DNA from: Diprion similis
Lineage: Eukaryota > Arthropoda > Insecta > Hymenoptera > Diprionidae
Assembly: GCF_021155765.1 (NCBI RefSeq)
Contig: NC_060113.1
Span: forward strand, 2,470,501 to 2,534,500
Length of the DNA: 64,000 bases
Reading direction: 5' to 3'
Shown one piece after another: positions 53,301-61,743 of the stretch. The position numbers and the translations under genes were made by a program. The notes below the pieces were generated by a model. It ran no database searches, was not told the origin of the DNA, and was given only the letters and a program-made list of their open reading frames with translations. Position 1 is the first letter of the stretch, and every line of letters begins with the position of its first letter.

Positions 53301-56300
53301 ATACGGTTGCGCGTAGCAGCCTAGCAGCAGGCGGTGCGTTAAGCAATTTGGATAACGGTGTGCGATCGTTGATCAATTTTAAGAACAGTAATAATAGTAG
53401 TAGCTAATCAGCATATCGGAGGACAAAAAGTATTTTGTTGGGAAAAAAAAAGGTGAAAAAAAAAAAAAATTAATTAAAAAACAAAATATCGATATACGTA
53501 CACTTGAACAGATTACCAAAGTTTCTAGCCGATCGATGTTCAGTTACGATTGAAAAATTTTTCGAATACGATAATTCCGCTCTTTCGAAATTATACTTTA
53601 TATGTATATATGTATACTACATATTGCGCCAGAATAACAATTGCGTTTCTGTGCAGTCATGGGGTTCAATTTCCTTAAAACTTTCACTGCGTACAGGATA
53701 TTATATATATCTATATATATATCATACTATGTAACATATGTATGTATATATATATATTATGTATGTAATATATGAATGTAGCGTAACGCGTTTTAACATG
53801 TTTATTAAAATGCCATATATTTAAATAATCACACCAGCGCGGAGAAAGAAAGAAAGAAAAAAAAAGGAGTAAATCATTAATAAAATGACTGAATTTTCAT
53901 TTCGTTTTCTTGTCCCATAGAAAGACGCTTTTTGCAGGCGAGATGCAATTAATAAAGAAAAACACAATCATATAATTCTTTCTTTTTCTCTCTATCAGTT
54001 TCGGAATGCAATTATAACTCTCGGGATATTTTATACTTTCTTTTAATTTATTTATTTTATCGCGGCTTGATAATCAAAAGATTCAATTTATTATGTATAT
54101 ATATAATATCGGGGAAAGAGAATCTTGATTCTCATTAGCAGAATTTAAAATCTCACGAACTTTCGTGCATCACGCATTTCCGATCGGTGATTACCGTCTA
54201 ATTAATTAAGCATTCGACCTTTCAGTATTTAACTCACTGGTAGCTCACGTTTCAACGATTTAGCCGCATTATTAAAGAGCCACATAGACCAGCTGATTGT
54301 TAGTATATCTATCTATCTATATATATATATATATATATATTACTCGGTGCAATAAAATGCGGTAATAGGGCTATTTGTATTTACTTCATTGGCGGTTCGG
54401 TTCGACTAATGTTCGTCAATGATGAGAAAGAATCAGTTAAAAATCACGCGACACGCGCAGCAAAGTAAAATTATACAGATATATATATATATATAATACT
54501 ATACCCTCGGCGCACTTTCGACTAATTAATTAACACTGGTGGTAGAAAGTTTATTATTATTATACAATAATAAATAATAGCCGAAAAGTATAATTAAACG
54601 ATTGAAAATGGTTTTAACTGATCTGGGCAAATAAATTTTTCGCCTAACTATTTAGGTAAGGAAAAGAAGAAAAAATATTATTTATTATTTAACGCTGATG
54701 ATGGAAAGAGGATAATTTAATCGTATAAAAAATTTGGATCAAGCTTACGCAGAGGAATCTAACTTTTTCTTCATTCATATATGCGACGGTGAATAATTTA
54801 ACGAATGAATCGATCAGTGATCTGCAATTATATCACGTCTCGTAAAAACGATCTCATATTTCAGTAAATTCCACCGTCTAATTATCAATAAGAATGAAAG
54901 TTAGTTAGTTAGTAACGTTACTGGGAAAATGCATTCAACTCCTCGAAAGTAATTCTTAAATTAATGTGATTTTCGTTGCGTTACCGTTGCTAACTTCAGC
55001 CTAATAAATTACCTCCGTTTCTCATATTATCTCATTTCATCTCACCTCTCGTCGCACGTACGGCACGAGAGTAAAATCGGTAAGTAAAAAGAAGATACAC
55101 ATTTAACCGGTTCGTAATCGTCATTGAAGATGTAAGTTTCTTCGAGTACCCAAGCAAAGTCATTCACTGTTTTTGTTGTTATTGTTTGTTTTTTCTTTCT
55201 TTTTTTTTTTTTGGTGAATAAACCTACTGACATGCAGAATACCGAGATAATGAGAAGAATTAAGAGGAAGAAACTGGTATTCAGGTGTTTTATTTTAACC
55301 TGTGGACAACGAGAGGTTCGAATCTCCTGCATGAAGCAAAAGCAGGAAGACGACCTTTGGAACAATACGCACTTATCATAATTTAGCATTCTTGGTCGCG
55401 TGGGTTGCGCGTTCCTGAACAATGTGGACCGGTCTTTCTTATATTGTTACTTAGTCGGTACACGTTGTGTAAATTACGTTCACCTGTATGTGTGCACCGA
55501 GGTATGCATCGCAACACAACTCGTGCGGAGTTTATTCGACGCAAAATCGGTTTCTTCTTCGTTAGAATAATTGTTGACTTTAATTAATCAATCAATTTTT
55601 CTAATAAGATTAGTCGCATATCTTTTCTCGAGAAGAGTTTTCAAAGATTTTTTGTTGAATATGTACAATTGGTTTAAATACTTTTTCAAAGAGACTTGAT
55701 TGAAGCTGGTTTGAATGTTTTCTAGATATATACGTGATGTTATCTTTGTAATCAAAGATTTCGATTCGATGACGCAATGAAGCATCAGGGGAAAGAATGA
55801 CTATTTTTCAAGTCTATAATGAGTTTGAAGTAGTTAAGTTTTTGAAATTATATGAATACGTTTAGTCTTATCGTGATTTATCGCATCTCAAACATTTCTG
55901 GAATTATGAATTATAACGATTTTCTCGAAACGTGTAAGTATCGTTGTTACAATAACGTGACTAACTTCGGTCTCATAGATTTCTTTCTCAAATCCCTAAA
56001 TAGGCAAAATGAATTTCCCATTTTTCTTTATACATACACACCGTGTGAGATTCTATTCTGTTAAAAACGGGTTCATGTCAGGATGGCGCGACAAGAATGA
56101 AGATGAACTAACACGAGAGCCTAGATTTGTGGGGATGCCGGTCGATAAGGGGTTGACGTAGTGAAACCACGATCGGCTGCAGTTTCTGAGAGAAACAGCA
56201 TTCGTCACTTGCGCGTGTGTGCAACGTCTGTAATAACAGCAAAGCACTGCGGAGTTTATTCGAGGGGTGAAGAAGACAGGGGAGTCAGAGGCAGAGGCGG

Positions 56301-56603
56301 GAACATTCGAAACAGTAACTACATTCATGATGTTATTATATCCATTGAGTTATTGCTCTAAATTGGATATGGCGGAGAAGAGGAAAGAAGAGGAAAGAAG
56401 AGAAGAAGAGAGAAGAGAAGAGGAGGGAGAGAACGAGACCGCAGCGGTCGTGCCTTCCCACAGGCGGGGAAGGATGAAGGAAGAGGAGGAGGAGGAGGAG
56501 GAAGAGGAGGAGGAAAGACTGGTTGATAACGAGACCGACCTGCAGGCAGAGTTGAGTCGCCTGACATATGTGTAACACATAAATCCGTATGCGTATAGGG
56601 CAA

Positions 56604-56636
<33 letters not shown>

Positions 56637-57925
56637 GACGATCGGGCCGAGGGGTCTCACTCGGAATATATTTGAATGGATCTCTTTGTTTTTCATATCT
56701 CCTTAGGGAGGATTCAATCGGTTTGTCGAAATAACCGCTCAGCATGCGCAAACATAGTAATAATATTAAAGCCGAGTAAATAGGAGGATTTTTTGCTAGG
56801 ATTTCGTTTTTTCTTTCAACTTCGTCTTTCCTAGATGTTTGGCGTTTATGTTATCCTTAGCGCCGATCAAAGTTGTTGAAATTCAATTAAAAAAAAGCGC
56901 GCGATTATCGATGCGCATTTGAAAATTATGGTAAACTGTTATCGATCGAGTATTTAACGATGATTGGTTAAGAATTGTTGTCAAATCTCGAGAGATTTTT
57001 ATTCCATAATCTTATATAGAAGTTTTTGTTTATCACGGTTTATTAAACTTTGGAAAATAACTTTGGTAACGGTTTTCCTCAGCATTAGTCGTTACGATAA
57101 CGTTACTAACTTCAACACGGTACAAAAAGATAAGTTTCTGAACACGTCCGGCTGTCAAAAGCACGTGTCAAAAAATCGAAATTTAATGAACGTTTCCTCG
57201 TGGACCAACAATGCGAATGAGGATGAAGTTAGTAAAGGACGGAATGTCCTAGCTAGGAGATTTAAATCCACCAATCCAATCAAAAAATAGTTCAATTTTC
57301 AAGATCGAACTTCCTGAAAGTAATTTTTAAATTGCCCAATAACGTTGATTTTCAGCATAACCGAATCTCTCTTACATTAACACGTTACTAACTTCAGCCT
57401 AATAAACCCGATGAAAAATTTCGCCTATAATGATCGTTCGTCAAATGCCTAAAATTTTGGAGTTCGAAGTAAAACCTCGAGCACTTTCACGTGCGTACAG
57501 AACAGTTATCGACGGAGCTGTGATTCCAAGCTCGGAAAACATCCGAAATAAAAGACAAACTGAAAACAAAAGACGGCCCAGAAACGTCAGAAACGTCAGA
57601 AACTGGGCCAGCCTGACAAACCACTGACGCGTGAGTGGGAGCCAAAGAAAAGGAGGGAAATGAACAGACAGAAACAGATTCTTCGACTTACCAGGACTTT
57701 GGCGAAGCGGCTTTCCAGCTCGGCGGCGTCGGGCATCGGGAGCCTGGGCGGAGGGCCTCGGAGGCTCCCAGCTCTGTTGTGGGGCCCACCTAAGGTCCCC
57801 ATGCCGGATCCTGGACTGTGCTGAGAGGAGTAATGCTGAGGAGTGGTGCCGTTCCCCCTTTTATGATCGCCGGCGTTGGTTCCGCCGTCGGTCGTGTCTC
57901 CTCTGCGGCTTTGCGCGATTCCCAT
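15892..57925 (-). CDS. Formin-like protein (FMNL/Frl class), complete
   Basis: This is a diaphanous-related formin: it nucleates and processively elongates actin filaments and is opened by Rho-family GTPases. Seventeen coding exons, in transcription order: 57692-57925, 32724-32807, 22309-22395, 21911-21990, 21647-21783, 21363-21538, 21181-21257, 20763-21078, 20559-20675, 20210-20450, 19824-20089, 19461-19728, 19225-19352, 18686-19130, 18326-18600, 18131-18244 and 15892-16104. They total 3258 nt (1085 residues) with no frame break, the usual FMNL length. FMNL rather than DAAM or Diaphanous is shown by MGIAQSRR at the start, [74 protein letters not shown] and [17 protein letters not shown] near the end. 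Introns 1 and 2 are about 24.9 and 10.3 kb; the rest are short, apart from the roughly 2-kb last one. Nothing essential is missing. Confidence 0.96.
18326..19728 (-). CDS. Formin exons 12-15: FH2 actin-nucleating domain
   Basis: The exons encode the FH2 lasso/knob/linker/core: [103 protein letters not shown] and [12 protein letters not shown]. The conserved lasso tryptophan and the GNYLN..RG-x-AYGFKL-x-SL core signature are present, so the domain should be active. The junction between exons 13 and 14 uses a GC donor (see findings). Confidence 0.96.
19824..20675 (-). CDS. Formin exons 9-11: coiled coil and proline-rich FH1
   Basis: Exons 9 and 10 encode a long charged helix (AELEDELGH, then [19 protein letters not shown] and [18 protein letters not shown]), the coiled coil between the inhibitory region and FH1. 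Exon 11 (19824-20089) is the FH1 domain: two runs of proline, [17 protein letters not shown] and [12 protein letters not shown]. It recruits profilin-actin to the FH2 ring. FH1 is short compared with many formins. Confidence 0.94.
20763..22395 (-). CDS. Formin exons 3-8: GTPase-binding and diaphanous-inhibitory region
   Basis: Six exons encode the armadillo-like GBD/DID/dimerisation region. Recognisable segments are [67 protein letters not shown] and [20 protein letters not shown]. In the family this region binds Rho GTPases (Cdc42/Rac for FMNL) and folds back on the C-terminal DAD to hold the protein inactive. All six junctions have standard GT-AG signals. Confidence 0.95.
24157..24199. repeat. 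GA microsatellite
   Basis: About 20 uninterrupted GA units with an imperfect left flank. Confidence 0.95.
24665..24688. repeat. GATC microsatellite
   Basis: Six tandem copies of the self-complementary tetramer GATC/TCGA. Confidence 0.93.
27097..27122. repeat. C homopolymer, 26 nt
   Basis: An uninterrupted C run preceded by ACCCCA and followed by a GC-rich segment (to about 27270). It can form G-quadruplex/i-motif structures. Confidence 0.95.
29051..29185 (-). CDS. Tentative terminal exon of a possible nested gene or alternative isoform
   Basis: The minus strand reads 44 residues with unusually protein-like composition for this intron ([14 protein letters not shown], a short Gln run, [14 protein letters not shown]) and then stops with TGA at 29051-29053. 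An AG acceptor precedes it at 29186-29187. The acceptor lies right at the edge of a dispersed repeat copy that starts near 29190, so it may be borrowed from the repeat. I do not recognise the protein. It is in phase 0, so it could join formin exon 1 or exon 2 as an alternative ending, or the segments at 39.5 and 41.5 kb as a small separate gene. Chance coding cannot be excluded. Confidence 0.35.
   Translation of the reverse strand, partial: NNNVWLKGYCDLQAKHQQQQLAEIILQISGMKGNEFFELGQTVP
29190..29500. repeat. Dispersed repeat family A, copy 1
   Basis: Contains 'cgccatattggatccgcgat' and 'attcgtaatcagagatccca' segments, each also present in inverted form a little upstream, so the copy is internally symmetrical. 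Other copies are at about 35025, 37205 and 44380. Confidence 0.75.
29941..29960. repeat. C homopolymer, 20 nt
   Basis: Flanked by an A run on the left and TCCCCCGG on the right. Confidence 0.95.
30661..30677. repeat. C homopolymer, 17 nt
   Basis: Uninterrupted C run followed by GCCGATTTCC. Confidence 0.95.
32724..32807 (-). CDS. Formin coding exon 2, isolated between two giant introns
   Basis: Twenty-eight codons ([12 protein letters not shown] to DIICDQ) lie more than 10 kb from the next coding exon on either side. GT-AG signals and phase are clean at both ends. It encodes the first helices of the GTPase-binding region, which in FMNL proteins follow the N-terminal extension directly. Confidence 0.93.
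33015..33060. repeat. TA microsatellite
   Basis: About 22 AT units inside a short dispersed sequence ('attccaggt' on both sides). Comparable arrays lie at 37637-37669, 41110-41157, 45231-45259, 46283-46315, 47160-47186 and 50356-50388. Confidence 0.9.
34994..35016. repeat. G homopolymer, 23 nt
   Basis: Uninterrupted G run immediately before repeat family A copy 2. Confidence 0.95.
35025..35325. repeat. Dispersed repeat family A, copy 2
   Basis: Shares 'cggagaaaaaaactttgttc', 'cgctgattacgaatctgaaa' and, inverted, 'cacattggatccaccacctt' and 'atccgtaatcagcgagtcc' with the other copies. Like copy 1 it has a foldback layout. Confidence 0.75.
37205..37580. repeat. Dispersed repeat family A, copy 3
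   Basis: Runs from 'ggagaactttgaaaacatat' through 'caataatcgagagtaatta' to 'gcggatccaatgtggcggat'. It is related over its whole length, in inverted orientation, to copy 4. Confidence 0.78.
39107..39488. repeat. Large near-perfect inverted repeat (foldback)
   Basis: Arms of about 160 bp (39107-39266 and 39331-39488) are almost perfectly complementary, including a TA array, the unique segment from 'cggccattcgaaatattcac' to 'cccctgcaag', a long A/G-rich tract and 'attagtcgtctcaaacgaaac'. The 64-bp loop is a CA/TA repeat. Transcribed from either strand it would form a very long hairpin. Confidence 0.93.
39491..39533. repeat. TA/TG palindrome
   Basis: A short perfect palindrome: TACTCTTTGTGTGTG, a TA core, then CACACACAAAGAGTA. 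It directly abuts the right arm of the larger foldback. Confidence 0.85.
39526..39628 (-). CDS. Tentative internal exon of a possible nested gene
   Basis: The minus strand reads [18 protein letters not shown], followed by [17 protein letters not shown], bounded by an AG acceptor (39629-39630) and a possible GT donor (39524-39525) in a TG-rich microsatellite. The charged, helix-like composition is unlike the poly-Tyr/Ile/Leu noise typical of this intron. The end of the exon touches a small palindrome (39491-39533), so the true boundary may have been altered by an insertion. Phase fits both the upstream segment at 41537-41640 and the downstream one at 29051-29185. Confidence 0.3.
39985..40475. 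repeat. Dispersed repeat family B, copy 1
   Basis: AT-rich element with many AATTAATTCAA-like words; shares 'gagattttagtaacgctataa', 'acagataattctcacaagaa' and 'attcaaaaaccaatc' segments with a direct copy near 48810-49270. Confidence 0.6.
41110..41157. repeat. TA microsatellite, longest in the window
   Basis: About 23 uninterrupted TA units in formin intron 1. Confidence 0.9.
41537..41640 (-). CDS. Tentative first exon of a possible nested gene
   Basis: From an ATG at 41638-41640 the minus strand reads [20 protein letters not shown], then [15 protein letters not shown], into a good GTATGT donor at 41531-41536 (phase 2). With the two other tentative segments it would give a 113-residue protein ending at 29051. 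Codon usage looks ordinary, but there is no homology that I recognise, and no promoter or transcript evidence. Confidence 0.3.
42702..43325. mobile_element. Foldback/MITE-like element with 150-bp inverted arms
   Basis: Both ends begin GGTGGCGCAAAAAA when read inward. The arms (about 42702-42860 and 43165-43325) share 'aatgttagtttttgatgttt' and 'taagagcccactccaaagga' in inverted order, with roughly 85-90% identity by eye. Inner 'ggtcgctc' / 'gagcgacc' motifs continue the symmetry almost to the centre. There is no transposase ORF. Flanks on both sides contain GTATAC, possibly part of a target duplication. Confidence 0.8.
44380..44840. repeat. Dispersed repeat family A, copy 4
   Basis: Starts 'gaaattcaagatggcgg'-like at about 44395, passes 'cgtaatcagcgatcg' and ends with 'atatgttttcaaagttctc' near 44810. 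The latter is the reverse complement of the start of copy 3. It contains long T and A runs that copy 3 lacks. Confidence 0.78.
47280..47320. repeat. GAG/GGA microsatellite
   Basis: About eleven GAG triplets preceded by GGATGGGGATGGGG. Similar purine tracts lie at 56385-56425, 56478-56515 and 56604-56638. All give long Glu/Arg or Ser/Pro ORFs that are artefacts of the repeat. Confidence 0.9.
47765..47965. repeat. Imperfect inverted repeat
   Basis: The segment 'gtacgaatctggactcgaaa' (about 47848) is mirrored by 'tttcgagtccagatttgtac' (about 47900), and outer 'agggttgatttccgtg'-type words recur inverted near 47940-47965. It is probably another small foldback element. Confidence 0.6.
48810..49272. 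repeat. Dispersed repeat family B, copy 2
   Basis: Follows the order of the 39985 copy: 'agattttagttacacaataa', then 'caacagataattctgtcacg', 'aatcaacttgacttaatttt' and 'attcaaaaaccaatcgacac'. It is in the same orientation, with an extra TTA/AAT microsatellite in the middle. Confidence 0.6.
50469..51280. mobile_element. Foldback/MITE-like element, 0.8 kb
   Basis: Termini are inverted: 'tggagcattccatgcaaatc' at the left and the reverse complement of 'tggagaattccacgcaaatc' at the right. Inner segments pair too: left 'caaacatttcaatatcgggt' against right (inverted) 'caaacatttcaagaccgggt'. Arm identity is lower than in the 42.7-kb element, so it looks older. It has no coding capacity. Confidence 0.72.
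52337..52353. repeat. G homopolymer, 17 nt
   Basis: Uninterrupted G run preceded by GTGGGA. Confidence 0.95.
57692..57925 (-). CDS. Formin coding exon 1: myristoylation-type N terminus
   Basis: The exon encodes 78 residues, starting [12 protein letters not shown] and ending [10 protein letters not shown]. The ATG at 57923-57925 was preferred over the upstream in-frame ATG at 57947-57949, because Gly2 with a following small/Ser residue fits N-terminal myristoylation, as known for vertebrate FMNL proteins. The rest is Gly/Ser/Pro-rich and probably disordered before the GTPase-binding domain begins. A possible splice acceptor at about 58007 suggests that the 5' UTR is split. Confidence 0.88.
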
Positions 57926-59049
57926 TGTTTTCCCGGCACGCGCGCGCACGCCAACTTATCAGGATGGTTCGCTGTTAATTTCCTGGCGTTTTATCGCTCG
58001 TGAAAACTGCGATGACACTTTCGTCGCACAACACGCACGCACGCACGCACGCACGCAATCAACCCTTGGGGTGGCTGAGCGGAGAACGAGACGCAGGGCG
58101 AAACCTCCTGCCTCACCCTCGAGGTGTCATCACGATTTTTGTAAATATCCTACCACGGTTTTTAATGTGTACACACTCGTTGTTCCCGCGCCCTAATATT
58201 ATCACCAAATACGCGCAGACGACGCGACCGAGTACGCGCAGCGGCGTGCAACAGGTACCCTGCACCGCGAAACGACACCATCCATTGCGACGAAACTACG
58301 ATAACTTTGTAAGAACTCTCGACTCTCGACCGCGGAGTATTCCTCTCGCTTCTAGCCACCTACTGCTTCTGGGGTTTCTAACTCCCGACAACTCTCATCT
58401 CCGCTCGCTCGTTGCATCGATCTTCGCGCTTCGCCGCTTCGAGCGGTCTTCGCGACAACTAATATTCGATCGCATGGACTTACCCCGCTTCGACGCAATT
58501 CAAACCGATGCGACATCTCTACGTTTCGAAGAGAAGTTCTGAATACTGAGATCTCTGACTTACCGACATCTACGTGGGTCAATGGTCTTCTGTCCTTCTT
58601 TGTTTCATGCGATAGAAAAAGACGGTGAATCTGCTGTTACCGACCAGACACGACGGCAACTTTCTTACCGTCTTCGCGTACTGATAAATAATGCGCATTG
58701 GTTGAATGTCGGATTAAAGTATAAAAACAAAGTTATCGATCAACACTTGACTCACTCAATACCCTAAACACGCAAAGAATAATACCCTGAGACCAGATCT
58801 AATAAATACTCAATGTTCGAAGTACTTTGAAGCAGGCTAAAGACGGTCAGATAATTGCATTGCCCTAACTTACCGAGCTAACTCACTGTTGTTCTAAGTT
58901 GGTTCTAAGACGTTTTAATCAATGGATTGTGTCTACGGTGCTGCCCTCTGTGCTCAGCTTCGCCAAGCTCCAAGTAACGTAATGAACGTAAATAAATAAA
59001 TAATAATATACTGACTAAACACAGACCTGATCCTGCATCGTCTTTTCAG
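57926..59049. promoter_or_regulatory. Divergent promoter region of the formin and the MPLKIP-like gene
   Basis: About 1.1 kb, distinctly richer in CpG than the rest of the window, separates two head-to-head start codons. It contains minus-strand GTAAGT-type donors at about 58558-58563 and 58492-58498 that could end untranslated formin first exons, and an ACGC microsatellite at about 58032-58058. ORFs running through it (for example 58000-58542, plus strand) look like by-products of low stop density in GC-rich DNA. A pyrimidine-rich plus-strand acceptor ends at 59049 and may define the leader exon of the downstream gene. Confidence 0.55.
58032..58058. repeat. ACGC microsatellite in the divergent promoter
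   Basis: Six or so ACGC units; alternating purine-pyrimidine sequence of this kind can adopt Z-DNA. Confidence 0.85.
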
Positions 59050-59092
59050 AGTTTATAAAAATCGTGAGAAGCTTAATTTTGGCATATAAAAT

Positions 59093-59851
59093 ATGCCAAA
59101 GTCTCCGTTGAGTGCGCCGAGCGGCAGTGACAGGCGAAATAAAAGTTATGACTGGGCGACGCGAGATCGGCGTCACAATTCTGGACATCGAGGAGGTTAT
59201 GGAGGTTATGGAGGTTATGGTCAGTTCCAGGGCGAGAAGTACGAGTGTTTTGTACCCGGGCGAAACGACGCCTCGCCACAGAGTACCGGGGACGATTTTA
59301 TACCCCTTGGAGTCAGCAGCCCGATCGATCATCATCAGAGAGGTAACGGAAGTTGGCGTGGACCAAGACGCGGTCGCGGAGGTTTCAATCAGCACAGAAA
59401 CAGCTTCAACCTCGACAGTCCCAGGACGAGTTTCAACGATTCCAACTCTCCCAGGTTCTTTCAGAGGCATCAATTCTCACCGCGAGGGGTAAGGGAGGTT
59501 TCGTTACAGCGAGGCTGGTTTTCTTTGTCACTTTCTAACTCTTACTCCACTCGATTACAGCCTCGGCAGAAAAACGTGCATAGGCAAGTAGACATAGCGG
59601 CTTACGTCGATGTCAAGTCAATGCTGGAGGATCCTTGGGCTGATTTGATGACGAAATTAGAAACATCGCAGTCCTTGTGCGGACCCAGGAATGATTCTAC
59701 GAATCTCGATGCCAGCGGGAGTTCCTGCGGTAGTATTTTAATGGGCAATCTGACCGTCGATTCTAACGGCAAGAATTCAAGTTCCGAAAGTCAAGAGTCC
59801 CAGATTCTAGCTGCCCCTGAAAAATCAGAATCGAAAACAATGCCAAGTTAG
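59093..59851 (+). CDS. TTDN1/MPLKIP-like protein
   Basis: Two coding exons, 59093-59488 and 59561-59851, give 228 residues. The N-terminal half is low-complexity Gly/Tyr/Arg-rich (GYGGYGGYGQF, RGPRRGRGGF) with many Ser-Pro sites. The second exon carries AAYVDVKSMLEDPWADL, matching the conserved SMLEDPWA signature of M-phase-specific PLK1-interacting protein (TTDN1), mutated in a non-photosensitive form of human trichothiodystrophy. The tail is Ser-rich. The intron (59489-59560) is 72 nt, phase 0, with GTAAGG and TTACAG ends and no in-frame stop, so unspliced RNA would encode 24 extra residues. The assignment rests mainly on the short signature and overall architecture; the rest diverges too far to be decisive. 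Confidence 0.7.
   Translation: MPKSPLSAPSGSDRRNKSYDWATRDRRHNSGHRGGYGGYGGYGQFQGEKYECFVPGRNDASPQSTGDDFIPLGVSSPIDHHQRGNGSWRGPRRGRGGFNQHRNSFNLDSPRTSFNDSNSPRFFQRHQFSPRGVREVSLQRGWFSLSLSNSYSTRLQPRQKNVHRQVDIAAYVDVKSMLEDPWADLMTKLETSQSLCGPRNDSTNLDASGSSCGSILMGNLTVDSNGKNSSSESQESQILAAPEKSESKTMPS
59489..59560 (+). other. In-frame 72-nt intron of the MPLKIP-like gene
   Basis: GTAAGG donor after codon 132 and a TTACAG acceptor with an upstream pyrimidine-rich tract (CTTTCTAACTCTTACTCC). The branch-like CTAAC lies about 26 nt before the acceptor. Length is divisible by three and the reading frame stays open through it. Confidence 0.75.
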
Positions 59852-60709
59852 TAAAGTCTTAGCGGTTTAATACCGTCGAATGTAAATACTTGATGAGTTC
59901 GTGTAAATATTTTGGAATATGAAAAGATTTTTTTTTCTTTTTCTCTTAAATTTTCAACACTGACTAATAATTACGTGGGATTCATACTCACAACTTATAT
60001 TGGTAATGTTTTCTACTCTTCTCTGTGAAGCAGATCCATTAGGATATCATATCAGCAGTGCAACTACTTCCAGTATGCTGAGATAAAAGTAGGGAAATGA
60101 TATTACGATAATAGAAAAACAGATAATATTCTCACTATTCCTGGCTGTGATGATAAATAACTGTTTCTACTCACATTTATGTGCAATTTTATTGTTTTTT
60201 TTTTTTTTACGGATTTTACTATCAACTGAGCCGTGAAACTTTTTTCTGGAAGGATAAAAATGACCCCAATCGCAAAATATATTCTACGAAAGATTGACAC
60301 ACAATTTGTTCATAAACACATAAATTTTCTTTTATAGTTTCACATGAATGTTGATTTGAGGTAGTTTATTAATCTGCATAAAATTATGAGTGTTTTTATC
60401 GCATTCTACATTATGCCATAGTCAAATTTGGCATTACAATGCAATGGGATCCTAAGATTGCGATCACATTGCTTTAATATCAGAGGACAGTCTTTCTGAG
60501 ATTTTATACAGCTCGAACTAAGTATTAGTGCAATTCGAGGTTAAAAACGAAAGTTTTAAACTTCCTTAAATGTAGATAATGATAGTAATAATAACTGACC
60601 ACGCTTGTTTAACGTTCTGTAAAATTTCAAGACCTTACAAGATTGTGAGGATTCTGTATTACCACATTTACTATTTTTCATCGAAGCATGAAGTTTTTCT
60701 TCCGATTTC

Positions 60710-60715
60710 AATAAA
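60710..60715 (+). terminator. Candidate poly(A) signal downstream of the MPLKIP-like gene
   Basis: An AATAAA hexamer on the plus strand about 860 bp after the stop codon. Other A-rich variants occur earlier, so the actual 3' end is uncertain. Confidence 0.3.
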
Positions 60716-60759
60716 AACGCCTTAAAAACCACACACAACAATCTCAAGATCGATTTTTA

Positions 60760-61709
60760 TTTTTTTGGTGCTAGTTTTGGTCGCTTACAGATTTCAGACT
60801 ACTTGCTCTTATTTCTTCTGAGCAATAAGCATGCTGCACTCTTATTTCTTTTGAGCATTCTTTTATCATTCTCTGGAAATGTTCTGACGAATTCATTCAA
60901 AGGGTGAGAGATAAATTTAAATGAAATAAAATTAAAATAATAGAGCAATAGTAACGATGAGCCGAAAAAATAATTAAAAAGATAAATTGAATACTTCAAT
61001 ATTTTAATGAGTGCTTAGGTACACATGCAATTAGTCTAATGAATAGTAAGTAGATATATATTTCTATGTATTTGGAGAGTCCTAAAATTTATCGTTTTCA
61101 TGTTCATTTAATGATACAAGAAAAAAAAAAGAATAAAAAAAAACTCTAAACAATTTACAGCGCATAATTATATGATTATAATTATTATTTTTATTATTAC
61201 TGGAAAGAGGTATCATCTGTTTTTTACATAGCGTGCTAATAAATAGTGATATATAACTATATTATTATTATCGTAATATTATTTATTACTCGCGTGCATA
61301 ATATACAACATTGGCAATCCTCCCTTCTCGTTTTGTCAAACGTTTATTTAAAATATACTACGTAGTAAAGCAGAAGAAGTTTCACAGTGTTAAATATTAT
61401 TATAATACGATTTTACCGTACATAGGAAATATTTGAATCAGTACATTTATATTTCGTATTTTATTCATGTTCATTTATTGGCGATATATTCGTGTGAAAG
61501 TTATCGCCAGTTTAAGGATAATTCGATCATTTGTACAATTAGCGACGTTGTTATACAATAATACGTGAATATAATGACTCGCGATGCTTTTTTTTATTAT
61601 TTGTATAAGATTCGTCACACTTTTTGGTCAATTTTTTATTTTATCATCCCCAATTTTCGGCGTAATACCTAAAATAATAATAACGATCTTATTAATTACG
61701 ACGAAACAA

Positions 61710-61743
<34 letters not shown>

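Larger units (their letters stand above)
32808..57691 (-). other. Formin intron 1 (about 24.9 kb)
   Basis: This very long intron contains the 39.1-39.5 kb palindrome, foldback elements at 42.7-43.3 and 50.5-51.3 kb, several dispersed repeats, many TA arrays and G-homopolymers. Two tentative coding segments (39526-39628 and 41537-41640, minus strand) are listed separately. A CpG-containing, GC-rich island at about 42430-42640 stands out from its surroundings. Confidence 0.7.

Noticed and set aside
56267..56751. Long Glu-rich or Ser-rich ORFs
   Set aside because: Produced by GAG/GAA microsatellites, open in several frames on both strands.
15892..57925. Assignment of the formin to DAAM or Diaphanous
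   Set aside because: The [27 protein letters not shown] and FNELDDD segments and the myristoylation-type start match the FMNL class instead.
57876..58542. Plus-strand ORFs of 106 and 180 codons in the divergent promoter
   Set aside because: GC-rich DNA with an ACGC repeat lowers stop frequency; composition is Arg/His-rich and there is no recognisable domain or splice structure.
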